A stretch of DNA of 64,000 nt from Saprospiraceae bacterium (GTDB lineage Bacteria > Bacteroidota > Bacteroidia > Chitinophagales > Saprospiraceae): NCBI GenBank assembly GCA_013214355.1, contig JABSSL010000084.1, forward strand, positions 30,795-94,794, given 5' to 3'. How positions within the stretch are numbered: the stretch's first letter is position 1; each line of letters starts with the position of its first letter. The notes beneath the pieces were generated by a model. The model saw nothing but the letters and a program-made list of their open reading frames with translations, searched no databases and was not told the DNA's origin. The position numbers and the translations under genes are program-made. Positions 26,000 through 34,572 of the stretch are shown in pieces.

Positions 26000-28417
26000 A
26001 TGAGAGACTTTCGCTATTTATTTTTGTGTGCCATTTTAAGTTGCCTAGGCTTATCCGTAGGGGCTCAACAGGCTGATAGTTGTCAATTTACTATTCAAGG
26101 TGCGGTCTACGATCAAACTACTAAGCAGCCTTTAGCATTTGCTACGATCCAACTGGAAGGGATAACAGAGGGCACTTTTACGGAAGAAGATGGCACCTTT
26201 GCCATTAATGGACTGTGCGAGAAGGAATATGACTTACAAGTATCTTATATCGGCTACAAGACCGTAACACACCATCACGATTTTCACCATCCTTTTCTCG
26301 AGATTTTCCTGGTTCCCAAAGAAACGCTGCTAGAAAGCGTAGTCGTTGAAGCAGAGCGGAATGGGAGTAATTTACAAACTACGACTTCTGCCAAATTGAG
26401 TGGCCAGGAATTAGAAGCAGTGAAAACCGAAAGTTTTGGAGAGGTCGTGAGTCAAATAGCGGGGGTGAACACGATTAGTACGGGGCAAAACGTTGCCAAG
26501 CCCATGATTCATGGGCTGCACAGCAATAGAATCTTAGTGATTAATAATGGGCTCCGGCATGAATTTCAAAACTGGGGAATCGATCATGCTCCCGAATTAG
26601 ATCCAGCAGCTGTGGATAGAATAGAGGTGATAAAGGGAGCCGCTACGGTACGATTTGGCCCCGACGCCTTGGGTGGCGTGATTTTGACAACACCAAGTCA
26701 TCTGGAACTCAATACGCCTTTACAAGGTAATATTGGAGTGACAGGAAAATCAAATGGTCAGTCCGGTGAGGCCAGTGCAGAGCTACGCAAGGGCTTTAAA
26801 TGGCTAAGCTTATTGGGTGGCGGATCCTATGTTAAACAAGGAGATCTTTCGGCACCAAACTACTTACTTTCTAATACTGGCAAAGAGGAACAAAGTTATT
26901 ATGGCGGCTTCCGCCTACATCCTTTAGCAGAATTGGATATCGAAGGTTTCTATAGCCGATTCGATCAAAATTTGGGTATTTTACAAGGTTCCACTTTTGG
27001 CAACCTAGATGATTTATCCAGGGCTATCAATGCTGATACGCCGTTTTATACTTCGCCATTCACTTATGATATCGATCAACCACGACAGGAGATATCGCAT
27101 GAATTGGCCAAGGCAAAAGCGAAATACACCGGCAAAAATCAATCCATTGATGTTCAGTATGGCTACCAGATCAACCGCCGCAAGGAATTTGGTGTCCGTA
27201 GAGGTGATGCACCAAACATCAACCTAGAGCTGGTTACTCATAGTTTAGATGCCAATTGGCTCCATCCTTCCATTGGGCCTTTTTCTGGTCGCATCGGATT
27301 TCAATGGCAGGAGCAAGCCAATGACAACCTGCCGGGAACCAATACCGTTCCGTTCATTCCCAACTTCGATAGTGAACGTTATGGGGTATTCTTGATTGAA
27401 TCTTTAGAACAAGGAGCAAATACCTATGAATTTGGGGTTCGTTATGATGAAATGAAAGCAGATATTACTGGCCGCGAACCCAATAATACGATCTATCGCA
27501 ATACGATCCAGTTTAAGAACGTCACAGCTACGGTAGGTTACAAGAGGCAGTTGAATAAGGGGATCTCTTTTAGGACGAACTTCGGCACCGCCTGGCGCCC
27601 GCCAAACGTGGCCGAGCTATATCGATTTGGGCAGCACACCTTCCTCATAGAATATGGATTGTGGCGATATACGATTGATGATCGTTTCGATGTGGTCAGT
27701 ACAAGTGGCGGAATTCAAACTCAGGAAGATCGGCCAGTGCCTTCGGAAGTAGGTTACAAATGGATCAACACCTTCGAGGTTAATCGCAAGAACTTTCAGT
27801 TAGAGGCCACAGCCTACGTAAACTACATAGAGAATTTCATCTTCAGTAAGCCTGGTGGACTTACTAGAACTGCTCGGGGATTCTTCGTCTACTATATCTA
27901 TGATCAGACGGATGCACTTTTCTGGGGAGTGGATGTTAGTAGCCGTATTACACATAATCGATTTTTCTCCTCCGATATCAAAGGAAGCTACCTGTGGAGT
28001 AAGCAACTCAATCCTAATGATTTCTTCGTTGGGCAGCCTCCCGCCAATCTAAGTTATGAGCTAAGTTATGCTCCTAAATGGAAAGGTATCAATGGTACAC
28101 GTTTCGCACTGGGACTCAATTATACTTTTGAGCAGTTCCAGCATCCGAGAACCCTCACGGTGGAAGAGTTTCTAAATGCTTATCAGACCGATGTAAACCT
28201 ATTTGTTGATAATGCAGAGGACTTCGATATACTAGACCCTCCTCCCGGTTATTTGTTAGTTAATGCTAGTTGGGCATCAAACTGGAAGCAACTAGGGTGG
28301 AGATTCCAAGTTCGGAATGCGTTAAATACTTCCTATCGAAATTATACGGACCGGCTAAGATACTTTGCGGATGATATGGGACGTAATTTTGTTCTCTCTC
28401 TATCCTATAAATTTTAG
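26000..28417 (+). CDS. TonB-dependent receptor, probable zinc or zinc-complex importer
   Basis: 805 residues: signal peptide (1-23, ending GAQQ), a carboxypeptidase-like domain (about 30-110, EEDGTFAINGL, YIGYKTV), a plug with HGLHSNRILVINNGLRHE and VEVIKGAATVRFG (about 150-240) and a beta-barrel ending LSLSYKF. A His-rich patch HHHDFHH at residues 91-97 follows the regulatory domain, and the plug adds further His residues (GIDHAPE), as expected for a metal-handling receptor. The gene lies behind a Zur-like repeat. I infer uptake of zinc or a zinc chelate, possibly feeding the three-binding-protein ABC importer at 40-46 kb. Receptor assignment is firm, substrate inferred. Confidence 0.9.
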   Translation: MRDFRYLFLCAILSCLGLSVGAQQADSCQFTIQGAVYDQTTKQPLAFATIQLEGITEGTFTEEDGTFAINGLCEKEYDLQVSYIGYKTVTHHHDFHHPFLEIFLVPKETLLESVVVEAERNGSNLQTTTSAKLSGQELEAVKTESFGEVVSQIAGVNTISTGQNVAKPMIHGLHSNRILVINNGLRHEFQNWGIDHAPELDPAAVDRIEVIKGAATVRFGPDALGGVILTTPSHLELNTPLQGNIGVTGKSNGQSGEASAELRKGFKWLSLLGGGSYVKQGDLSAPNYLLSNTGKEEQSYYGGFRLHPLAELDIEGFYSRFDQNLGILQGSTFGNLDDLSRAINADTPFYTSPFTYDIDQPRQEISHELAKAKAKYTGKNQSIDVQYGYQINRRKEFGVRRGDAPNINLELVTHSLDANWLHPSIGPFSGRIGFQWQEQANDNLPGTNTVPFIPNFDSERYGVFLIESLEQGANTYEFGVRYDEMKADITGREPNNTIYRNTIQFKNVTATVGYKRQLNKGISFRTNFGTAWRPPNVAELYRFGQHTFLIEYGLWRYTIDDRFDVVSTSGGIQTQEDRPVPSEVGYKWINTFEVNRKNFQLEATAYVNYIENFIFSKPGGLTRTARGFFVYYIYDQTDALFWGVDVSSRITHNRFFSSDIKGSYLWSKQLNPNDFFVGQPPANLSYELSYAPKWKGINGTRFALGLNYTFEQFQHPRTLTVEEFLNAYQTDVNLFVDNAEDFDILDPPPGYLLVNASWASNWKQLGWRFQVRNALNTSYRNYTDRLRYFADDMGRNFVLSLSYKF

Positions 28418-28418
28418 G

Positions 28419-28455
28419 AGGTGGATGCAACCCACAGAGAGGCTAAGATCCACCT
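28419..28455. terminator. Hairpin between convergent genes
   Basis: AGGTGGAT (28419-28426) pairs with ATCCACCT (28448-28455); the stem extends two bases with a wobble. It lies directly after the receptor stop and before the stop of the DUF6607 gene on the other strand. No long T-run follows. Confidence 0.55.
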
Positions 28456-28484
28456 TCCAATTGAAGTTATCAAGTCTAAGTGAA

Positions 28485-29390
28485 TTACTTTACATAACTC
28501 GTAATAATCGCCTTGATATCTTTTGATTTGGCCCCAGCTTCTAGTGCAAACAAATGCTGAAATAATCTTTTGTCATCTACCTTAGACTTCAAGGTCAAAT
28601 CCGCTTTTTTTGCAAAAACCTTGTCCCAGCTCTTGCGAACATTTGACCAAACTACATGGTTTTCATCCCACCATTTGACAGCAGCTTTACATCTTGAATC
28701 ATCCACCTTCTTATAGGTATTCCAGCCTTTCTCTTCTGCCAGGACTACATCCTCCGTTCCTTGTTTTCGGATCACCTTCTTGTTGTCTTGATCGTGTACC
28801 CAGCCATAATCAGTAAGCTCATGTCGATTGCCACGAATCGTTAAATTGTAATCGTCACGAGTTGTAGCTTCCCTCCGTGGTAGGGGAGCCGTTGTGGTAT
28901 TTTCCCAGTAGCTCTTCCCATCTACATGTACCCACGAAGCGGAGCCTTCATAGCGAGGACTATCATCCACCTGATATACCTTTTGGGTCCACTGACCAGC
29001 CACTTCCTTGATGGGCTTCCGTACATAGTTCCAACTGTTGTCTGCATTGTATAGGTAGAAGTCGCGGTTTTCATAAAGCCAATCCTGTCGCCAGTGCTTG
29101 ATGATACGTTTGTTATTTCTGGTCCCAACCAACAGTAGGTGCTGCATCACAATTGTATTCTTATCTTCTTCCACCAACTGTACCCATTCTAAGGCCTTGT
29201 CATTTTTGACTTTTGAAGCCTTATAGGCTGAGTCTTCAGAATAGTTAAAAGTCTCCGCAAAATTGAAGCCCACTTCATAACAACCACACATACTTTTAAT
29301 GGCCTTGATATCCTGCTCTTTCTTAGTTTGAGCGTTTATGGATACAACGGCAAATAAGCATAGTACAGTAAAAATTGATGTTAAACGCAT
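28485..29390 (-). CDS. DUF6607 family exported protein
   Basis: 301 residues with a signal peptide (ending SINAQ). It follows the DUF6607 pattern: an early conserved IKSMCGCYEVGFNFAETF, then KHWRQDWLYENRDFYLY, and Trp-rich beta strands (KWWDENHVVWSNVRKSWDKVF). The CGC motif could bind metal. No biochemical role is known, but the gene is divergent from an iron-box-controlled ankyrin/DUF2271/PepSY-reductase operon and probably belongs to the same iron or haem module. Confidence 0.85.
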   Translation of the reverse strand: MRLTSIFTVLCLFAVVSINAQTKKEQDIKAIKSMCGCYEVGFNFAETFNYSEDSAYKASKVKNDKALEWVQLVEEDKNTIVMQHLLLVGTRNNKRIIKHWRQDWLYENRDFYLYNADNSWNYVRKPIKEVAGQWTQKVYQVDDSPRYEGSASWVHVDGKSYWENTTTAPLPRREATTRDDYNLTIRGNRHELTDYGWVHDQDNKKVIRKQGTEDVVLAEEKGWNTYKKVDDSRCKAAVKWWDENHVVWSNVRKSWDKVFAKKADLTLKSKVDDKRLFQHLFALEAGAKSKDIKAIITSYVK

Positions 29391-29618
29391 GATTTAGATT
29401 TTGATAAAGGAAAGTTGTACTTCGCCTGATACCTCATAGCCAAAGGACGTCTGGATGATCAAGATCAGGTAAGTTGGTCAAAATTAGAGCGCGATGCGTT
29501 CTTGTGCAATACCGATTCTTCAGCTTTATACCTACCTAAACTTAGTAGCCACTTGTACTAATGTTAGGTATCACAATATCTAGTATTCGTATACTTTTCG
29601 TGATCCTACTTTTCTCCT

Positions 29619-29678
29619 TTTGGAATTACCTAGACTCAACTATATTTGCGGCTTAGTTTTATTTAGACTAATTCCTGA
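29619..29678 (+). promoter_or_regulatory. Promoter and iron-box for the ankyrin-DUF2271-PepSY operon
   Basis: TTTG (29619-29622), an 18-nt spacer and TATATTTG (29641-29648) form a Bacteroidota promoter. Thirteen bases on lies TTTAGA-CTAAT-TCCTGA (29662-29678), whose left arm and spacer equal other iron-box copies and whose right arm is weakened. Upstream in the same 418-bp gap, TACCTAA (29533-29539) and TTAGGTA (29564-29570) form a further inverted repeat. No gene is visible in the gap 29391-29808. Confidence 0.6.
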
Positions 29679-29808
29679 TAAGTGTTTTTGGGTTGTTTTC
29701 AATTGCGTTTGATCAGCCTCAATTCTTTCAACCTTAGTCCAAAATTTGAGTGAGTCGATTAGACTGTGAAAATCTTTGATTTATTCGCCACATGAAAATT
29801 CAGCGCTT

Positions 29809-31302
29809 ATGAAATACCAATTGCTTACGTTCTTACTTCTGATCTCTTTCTTTGCTGAAGCACAGGGTCAAAACATCTTTCACGATCGTTCCTTTTGGAA
29901 AACTGCTCCAAATATTGAGCAAGTCCAGGAAAAGATCAATGCAGGGCATGATGCTGAGGCGCTAAATCCAAATGCTTTTGATGCTACGGTTTATGCCATA
30001 CTAGAAAATGCTCCACTCAAGACGATTGAATTCTTGCTCTCCATGGAGGGTAATGATGTAAACAAAATGACGCATGATGGTAGGCACTACCTTTTGTGGG
30101 CTGCCTATAAGGGAAACCTTCCGCTCATGAAGCACTTGATCAAGGAGGGGTCACAAATAGACTTAGTGGATGATCATGGGTATGGCCTAATGACTTTCGC
30201 AGCTAATGCTGGACAAAAGAACACGGAGGTCTATGATCTGATCATCGCCAGTGGAGGCAAGGCAAAAGAAACCAACCGATCTGGTGCTACTGCCTTATTG
30301 TTGCTAGCTCCACATCTGCAAGACGATCAGCTAATCAACTACTTCCAAAGTAAGGGGCTAAGCATTCACGACAAGGATAAAGATGGAAATGGCATGTTCC
30401 AGTACGCCAGTCGTCGTGGCAACCTCAAGCTTATGAAGCAATTGGTTGAGCAAGGAGTCGACTACAAGTCCATTGACAAGAAGGGACGAAATGCCATGCT
30501 TTTCGCTACTTATGGATCTCGAGGGTACCAAAATCCGATCGAAGTCTATCAGTATTTAGCTGAATTAGGCCTACAGATAGATATTGTTGATTGGGAGGGA
30601 AGAACACCTCTGCACAACCTAGCTGGTAGTAATAAGGATGCAGGTATAATTGAATTCTTCCTCAAGAATGGTGTAAATGTTAATCAAGTGGATGAGTCTG
30701 GCAACACGGCCTTTTTAAATGCAATACGCGGGAATAATGTTGCGCTGGCCGAGAAGCTGGGCCCCATGGTTAGCGATTTCAACCATAGCAATCATGATGG
30801 CTATTCAGCCTTGACCTATGCCATCATGCGTAACTCTATTCCAGCCTTTAAATTTTTATTGACAAAAGGTGCAGATCTTGAGGTTATTGATAAAAAAGGG
30901 AACAATCTAGCCTACCACGTATTCCAATCCTTCCGCCAGCAGAATAAGGATGCCTTTGAACATTTCGTAAAAGTGGCCAAGGAACACGATTTAAAATTTA
31001 CCGATAGTTTCGAAAAGGGCAATACGCTGGCTCATGTAGCGATAACTAAAGAGGATAAATTTCTCTTGGAGAAAGCCTTGGAAATGGGAATCGAGATCAA
31101 CCAAAAGAATGATGATGGTCTGACTCCATTGCACTTGGCTGCTATGAAGGCTAAAAATGAGGAATTGCTTTCCTTCTTGCTAGAACAGGGAGCAGACAAA
31201 AAGATTTTAACCACTTTCGAAGAAAGCGCATTTGATCTAGCCAATGAAAACGAAGCCCTCAGTAAAGAGGGTACTGATTTAGGCTTCCTGAAGATAAAAT
31301 AA
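29809..31302 (+). CDS. Exported ankyrin-repeat protein
   Basis: About 497 residues from the ATG at 29809, which opens a signal peptide (MKYQLLTFLLLISFFAEAQ); an in-frame TTG at 29776 would bury it. The rest is a solenoid of roughly a dozen ankyrin repeats, for example DHGYGLMTFAANAGQ, DWEGRTPLHNLAGS and NDDGLTPLHLAAMKA. A periplasmic ankyrin protein is a protein-binding scaffold; here the neighbours are a DUF2271 protein and a membrane flavoreductase, so it may organise that electron-transfer module. First gene of the operon. Confidence 0.9.
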   Translation: MKYQLLTFLLLISFFAEAQGQNIFHDRSFWKTAPNIEQVQEKINAGHDAEALNPNAFDATVYAILENAPLKTIEFLLSMEGNDVNKMTHDGRHYLLWAAYKGNLPLMKHLIKEGSQIDLVDDHGYGLMTFAANAGQKNTEVYDLIIASGGKAKETNRSGATALLLLAPHLQDDQLINYFQSKGLSIHDKDKDGNGMFQYASRRGNLKLMKQLVEQGVDYKSIDKKGRNAMLFATYGSRGYQNPIEVYQYLAELGLQIDIVDWEGRTPLHNLAGSNKDAGIIEFFLKNGVNVNQVDESGNTAFLNAIRGNNVALAEKLGPMVSDFNHSNHDGYSALTYAIMRNSIPAFKFLLTKGADLEVIDKKGNNLAYHVFQSFRQQNKDAFEHFVKVAKEHDLKFTDSFEKGNTLAHVAITKEDKFLLEKALEMGIEINQKNDDGLTPLHLAAMKAKNEELLSFLLEQGADKKILTTFEESAFDLANENEALSKEGTDLGFLKIK

Positions 31303-31314
31303 ACCTGCTTTGAC

Positions 31315-31346
31315 AATTTTGCCTATTCAACTGGACAGGCAAAATT
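31315..31346 (+). terminator. Intercistronic hairpin (attenuator or processing site)
   Basis: AATTTTGCCT (31315-31324) pairs with AGGCAAAATT (31337-31346) over a 12-nt loop in the 61-bp gap between the ankyrin and DUF2271 genes. It may reduce expression of the downstream genes relative to the ankyrin protein. Confidence 0.6.
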
Positions 31347-31363
31347 ATCAGAGAACAAAATAA

Positions 31364-31870
31364 ATGCACATGTCCAAATTCACTAAGTTCACCTTGCTAG
31401 GTCTTGGCTGTTTGATTCTCTCTTCCTTTGTACTAACCAAGGATGCAAAGACGATTAAGAAGTTCAAGTGCCTGGTACAATTGATCAATTATACCGGTGA
31501 AGGGGCTTACATCGTTGTTTCTGTCTTGGATAAAAATGGTAAGTATTTATCTACTCTCCAAGTTCTAGGTGACGATGAGGAATGGTATCCCGATCTACCG
31601 AATTGGTGGGATTATCATACGGCTAATAGCAAGCCAGATATCGATGGAATCACAGGCGCTACCATTAGTGGAGGAGAGCGATCCATCTTTGTTTTGGATA
31701 TCGATCAATCGCTATTGGACACAGGAAATACGCTCTTATTTGAAACAGCTGTTGAGGATCAAGACTATCATGACAAAGACTTAGTAGTGCCTTTGAATAC
31801 GAATAGCCTTTCTGGCAAATTTGAAGGAAATGGCTACATCCGATACGTTAGAATGATCCCAAATTCTTAG
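31364..31870 (+). CDS. DUF2271 family exported protein
   Basis: 168 residues with an N-terminal signal-like segment (LLGLGCLILSSFVLT); ATGs at 31364 and 31370 are both possible. Conserved features include VVSVLDKNGKYLSTLQVLGDDEEWYPDLPNWW and DGITGATISGGERSIFVLD, the latter resembling FMN-transfer target motifs (D-G-[IA]-T-G-A-T). DUF2271 proteins commonly sit beside PepSY-type flavoreductases. The DGITGAT sequence raises the possibility of covalent FMN attachment through threonine, making it a periplasmic electron carrier; this is inference. Confidence 0.85.
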   Translation: MHMSKFTKFTLLGLGCLILSSFVLTKDAKTIKKFKCLVQLINYTGEGAYIVVSVLDKNGKYLSTLQVLGDDEEWYPDLPNWWDYHTANSKPDIDGITGATISGGERSIFVLDIDQSLLDTGNTLLFETAVEDQDYHDKDLVVPLNTNSLSGKFEGNGYIRYVRMIPNS

Positions 31871-31881
31871 AAGCAGCTGGC

Positions 31882-34083
31882 ATGATCAGATCTATCTGGA
31901 GATACAGTCACTTTGCCCTAGCTGTCTCTTCTTCCTTGTTCATACTGCTGGCCACGCTAACTGGATTAGTACTCGCCTTTGAACCGCTTGACACCAATCT
32001 ACAGCCATACAAAGCTGCTGATTCAGCCGCTCTTTCTTTGGCGGCAGTGATAGATACTTTGACCTCCGTTTACGATGAAGTTCTGGAACTAGAGGTAGAT
32101 GCCAATGGCTTTGTAAAGACGGCGGTCATCAGCATGGAGGAAGATTTAGGTGGAGATTTCTATATAGATCCACACAATGGAAGAAAAATTGGGGACATCC
32201 CCGATAAAAGGCCCATTTTTGAATTCACGACCAACCTACACCGTTCCCTCTTCCTAAAAACCCCAGGTCGGATCTTTGTGGGCCTGACTTCCTTTTTTCT
32301 GTTTCTCATCGCGATTACCGGTTTCCTTCTGTTTTTGAAAAGGCAGAAAGGCTTGCGACACTTTTTTGATAAGGTTATCAAAGAAGATTCAGCACAATAT
32401 TATCATGTGATCAGCGGTAGATGGATGCTAATCCCCATCATCATTATTGCGGCTACCGGGGTCTATCTGTCCTTATGGCGTTTCACCCTAATTCCCACTG
32501 CTAATCCGGATCTCGTTGTTCATACCGAAAAACTGTCCGAAAGTCCCGCCCTAGCAAAATCAGATTTCCCCATCTTTCGAGAAACCCAGCTCCGTGAATT
32601 TCGCAAATTGGAATTTCCCTTTTCTCCCGATGTAGAAGATTTCTTCATTTTAGGGCTGAAGGATCGTCAGCTGAAGATCAATCAAATTACAGGTGAGATT
32701 ATCGAGGAGGTACGATATCCAGTTGCCACACAGCTTTCTACGCTAAGCTTCAATCTACACACTGGCAATGGGAGCATCATTTGGTCTATCATCCTTGGCC
32801 TTGCCTGTATCAATATTTTGTACTTCATGTATTCTGGAGCTGTAATCTCCCTGAAGCGTATCAAGTCAAAGCTTAGGAACAAATACAAAGCCGCAGAGGC
32901 GGAGATCGTCATCTTAGTGGGTTCGGAAAATGGTAGTACACAATCCTTTGGTAAGTTGCTCCAAAAGACGCTGCTGGAATTGAAGCAAAAGGTTTTCATT
33001 GATGAACTCAATAACTACCAGTCCTACGCTTCCATGAAAAATCTAGTGGTGATGACTTCTACCTATGGGGAAGGAGATCCGCCGATTAATGCCACTCGTT
33101 TTTTGCAGCTTTTCGATGCGGCTTTGCCAAAGGAACAGACCAATTATTCCGTTGTCGGTTTTGGCTCATTAGCCTACCCTAATTATTGCCAATATGCGCT
33201 GGATGTAGATGAGCGCTTAAAAAGGCATGAAATATGCACGCCTTTACAAAAGCCTTTTTTAATTCACAATAAGTCCTATACCAGCTTCAAGAAATGGGCC
33301 GAAAAGTGGGGATCACAAGTGGGGATTCCACTAGAAATCCCTCCGATGGTTCAACAGAAGAAGGGTAAGTCTCATACCTTCACCCTCTCCGAAAAACAAA
33401 CGGTGAAAGATGCTTACGATGAGAGCTTCATCCTGCGCCTGCAATCTCCAACCTCCCAATTTCGTTCCGGAGACCTCCTAGCCATCACCCCTCCTGAAGA
33501 CCCGGTAGAAAGACTATATTCCATTGCCAAGCTTCCTGATAATAGTATCTTGCTCAGCATTAAGCGACACGAATTTGGCCTTTGCTCCAACTACCTCAAC
33601 AAGCTCAGTGTAAATGGACAAGTTGAGGGCCGAATAGATCGGAATAAGCACTTTCACTTTCCAAGCAAAGCACCTTACGTTGCAATGATTGGCAATGGGA
33701 CTGGCATGGCTCCCTTCTTGGGCATGATCCAAGCGGGGAAAAGCAAAGCCACTATCCGTTTATACTGGGGAGGCAGAACGCAGCGATCCTACCAACTCTA
33801 CCAGAAATGGATTGATCTTGCGTTGGAACAAGATGTGTTGCAGTGCGCAAAAATCGCCCTTTCCAAAGAAGATAGTCCTTACCATTATGTTCAGGATATT
33901 ATCCGGCAGGATGCCAAATCCCTAGTTGACCAACTAGCGCAAGGAGGAGTGATCATGATCTGTGGATCGGTTGCCATGCAGAATGGAGTGTTGGAAGTAT
34001 TACAAGAAGCCTCTTTGGAACATCAGGGTATTCACCTCAGCCTTTACCAACAAAAACAGCAAATTCTAATGGACTGCTATTGA
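31882..34083 (+). CDS. PepSY transmembrane-flavodoxin reductase fusion
   Basis: 733 residues. The N-terminal half is a PepSY_TM protein with about four membrane segments carrying His residues near their ends (YSHFALAV, TTNLHRSLF, YYHVISGRW, NLHTGNGS), fit to bind haem. From about residue 340 a flavodoxin domain follows (VGSENGSTQSFGKLL, TSTYGEGDPP), then an FAD domain (ERLYSIAKLPDNSI) and an NADPH-binding part (IGNGTGMAPFLGMI, YWGGRT) as in sulfite reductase flavoprotein. It should move electrons from NADPH across the membrane to periplasmic acceptors such as ferric complexes or the DUF2271 partner. Last gene of the iron-box operon. Confidence 0.92.
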   Translation: MIRSIWRYSHFALAVSSSLFILLATLTGLVLAFEPLDTNLQPYKAADSAALSLAAVIDTLTSVYDEVLELEVDANGFVKTAVISMEEDLGGDFYIDPHNGRKIGDIPDKRPIFEFTTNLHRSLFLKTPGRIFVGLTSFFLFLIAITGFLLFLKRQKGLRHFFDKVIKEDSAQYYHVISGRWMLIPIIIIAATGVYLSLWRFTLIPTANPDLVVHTEKLSESPALAKSDFPIFRETQLREFRKLEFPFSPDVEDFFILGLKDRQLKINQITGEIIEEVRYPVATQLSTLSFNLHTGNGSIIWSIILGLACINILYFMYSGAVISLKRIKSKLRNKYKAAEAEIVILVGSENGSTQSFGKLLQKTLLELKQKVFIDELNNYQSYASMKNLVVMTSTYGEGDPPINATRFLQLFDAALPKEQTNYSVVGFGSLAYPNYCQYALDVDERLKRHEICTPLQKPFLIHNKSYTSFKKWAEKWGSQVGIPLEIPPMVQQKKGKSHTFTLSEKQTVKDAYDESFILRLQSPTSQFRSGDLLAITPPEDPVERLYSIAKLPDNSILLSIKRHEFGLCSNYLNKLSVNGQVEGRIDRNKHFHFPSKAPYVAMIGNGTGMAPFLGMIQAGKSKATIRLYWGGRTQRSYQLYQKWIDLALEQDVLQCAKIALSKEDSPYHYVQDIIRQDAKSLVDQLAQGGVIMICGSVAMQNGVLEVLQEASLEHQGIHLSLYQQKQQILMDCY

Positions 34084-34117
34084 GCATCATATTGTCCGCT
34101 CTAGACAATTATTGCTC
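34082..34117 (+). terminator. Terminator of the PepSY-reductase operon
   Basis: GAGCA (34082-34086) and ATTGTC (34091-34096) pair with GACAAT (34104-34109) and TGCTC (34113-34117); the sequence continues TATTTTCC. It overlaps the stop codon of the reductase. Confidence 0.65.
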
Positions 34118-34158
34118 TATTTTCCGAAGTCATTTTATCCAAGCCAATAGGTTTCATC

Positions 34159-34238
34159 TGCAAATAGGAAACAAATTTTTATCATTTTATTTGCAAATAG
34201 GAAACATACTATCTATATTTGATTTGCAAATAGGAAAT
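34159..34238 (+). promoter_or_regulatory. Three 33-bp-spaced operator repeats over the PadR promoter
   Basis: TGCAAATAGGAAAC starts at 34159 and 34192, and TGCAAATAGGAAAT at 34225: exact 33-bp steps, about three helical turns. Copies 2 and 3 extend left to the palindrome ATTTGCAAAT. A promoter TTTG (34190-34193), 20-nt spacer, TATATTTG (34214-34221) is interlocked: copy 2 covers the -33 element and copy 3 the start site. Transcription would begin about 15 nt before the PadR ATG, so the mRNA is nearly leaderless. Autorepression by PadR is the obvious inference. Confidence 0.8.
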
Positions 34239-34242
34239 TAAT

Positions 34243-34572
34243 ATGATCAAATTAGGAGCTTTCGAAGAATTAGTCTTGTTGGCGGTAGGCGCGCTAGGGG
34301 AGGAGGCCTACGGGGTTGCCATCAAGGAATTGCTTACCGAAAAGGGAGGAAAAAAGCCTAGCATCGGCGCCCTGCACTCAGCTTTGTACCGACTGGAAGA
34401 TAAGGGCTTACTAAAATCCTGGGAAGGTGGAGCAACTGCGGAAAGAGGAGGTAGGCGAAAGAAATTTTATTCCCTCACCTCTTTCGGAATCAAAACCTTG
34501 GAGGAAGCGCATCAACTACGCATGGACCTATCGAAAGATATTAAAGGACTAAATCTTGGATTCCATGAATAG
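34243..34572 (+). CDS. PadR-family transcriptional regulator
   Basis: 109 residues with the PadR winged helix: FEELVLLAVGALGEEAYGVAIKELLTE, then SIGALHSALYRLEDKGLLKSW as recognition helix, and GGRRKKFYSLTSFGIKTLEEA as wing. It contains only the DNA-binding part plus a short C-terminal helix. It overlaps the permease gene by 8 bp (ATG at 34565 within its final codons), so the two are translationally coupled. PadR regulators of this kind typically repress their own operon until a ligand or membrane stress relieves them. Confidence 0.92.
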   Translation: MIKLGAFEELVLLAVGALGEEAYGVAIKELLTEKGGKKPSIGALHSALYRLEDKGLLKSWEGGATAERGGRRKKFYSLTSFGIKTLEEAHQLRMDLSKDIKGLNLGFHE

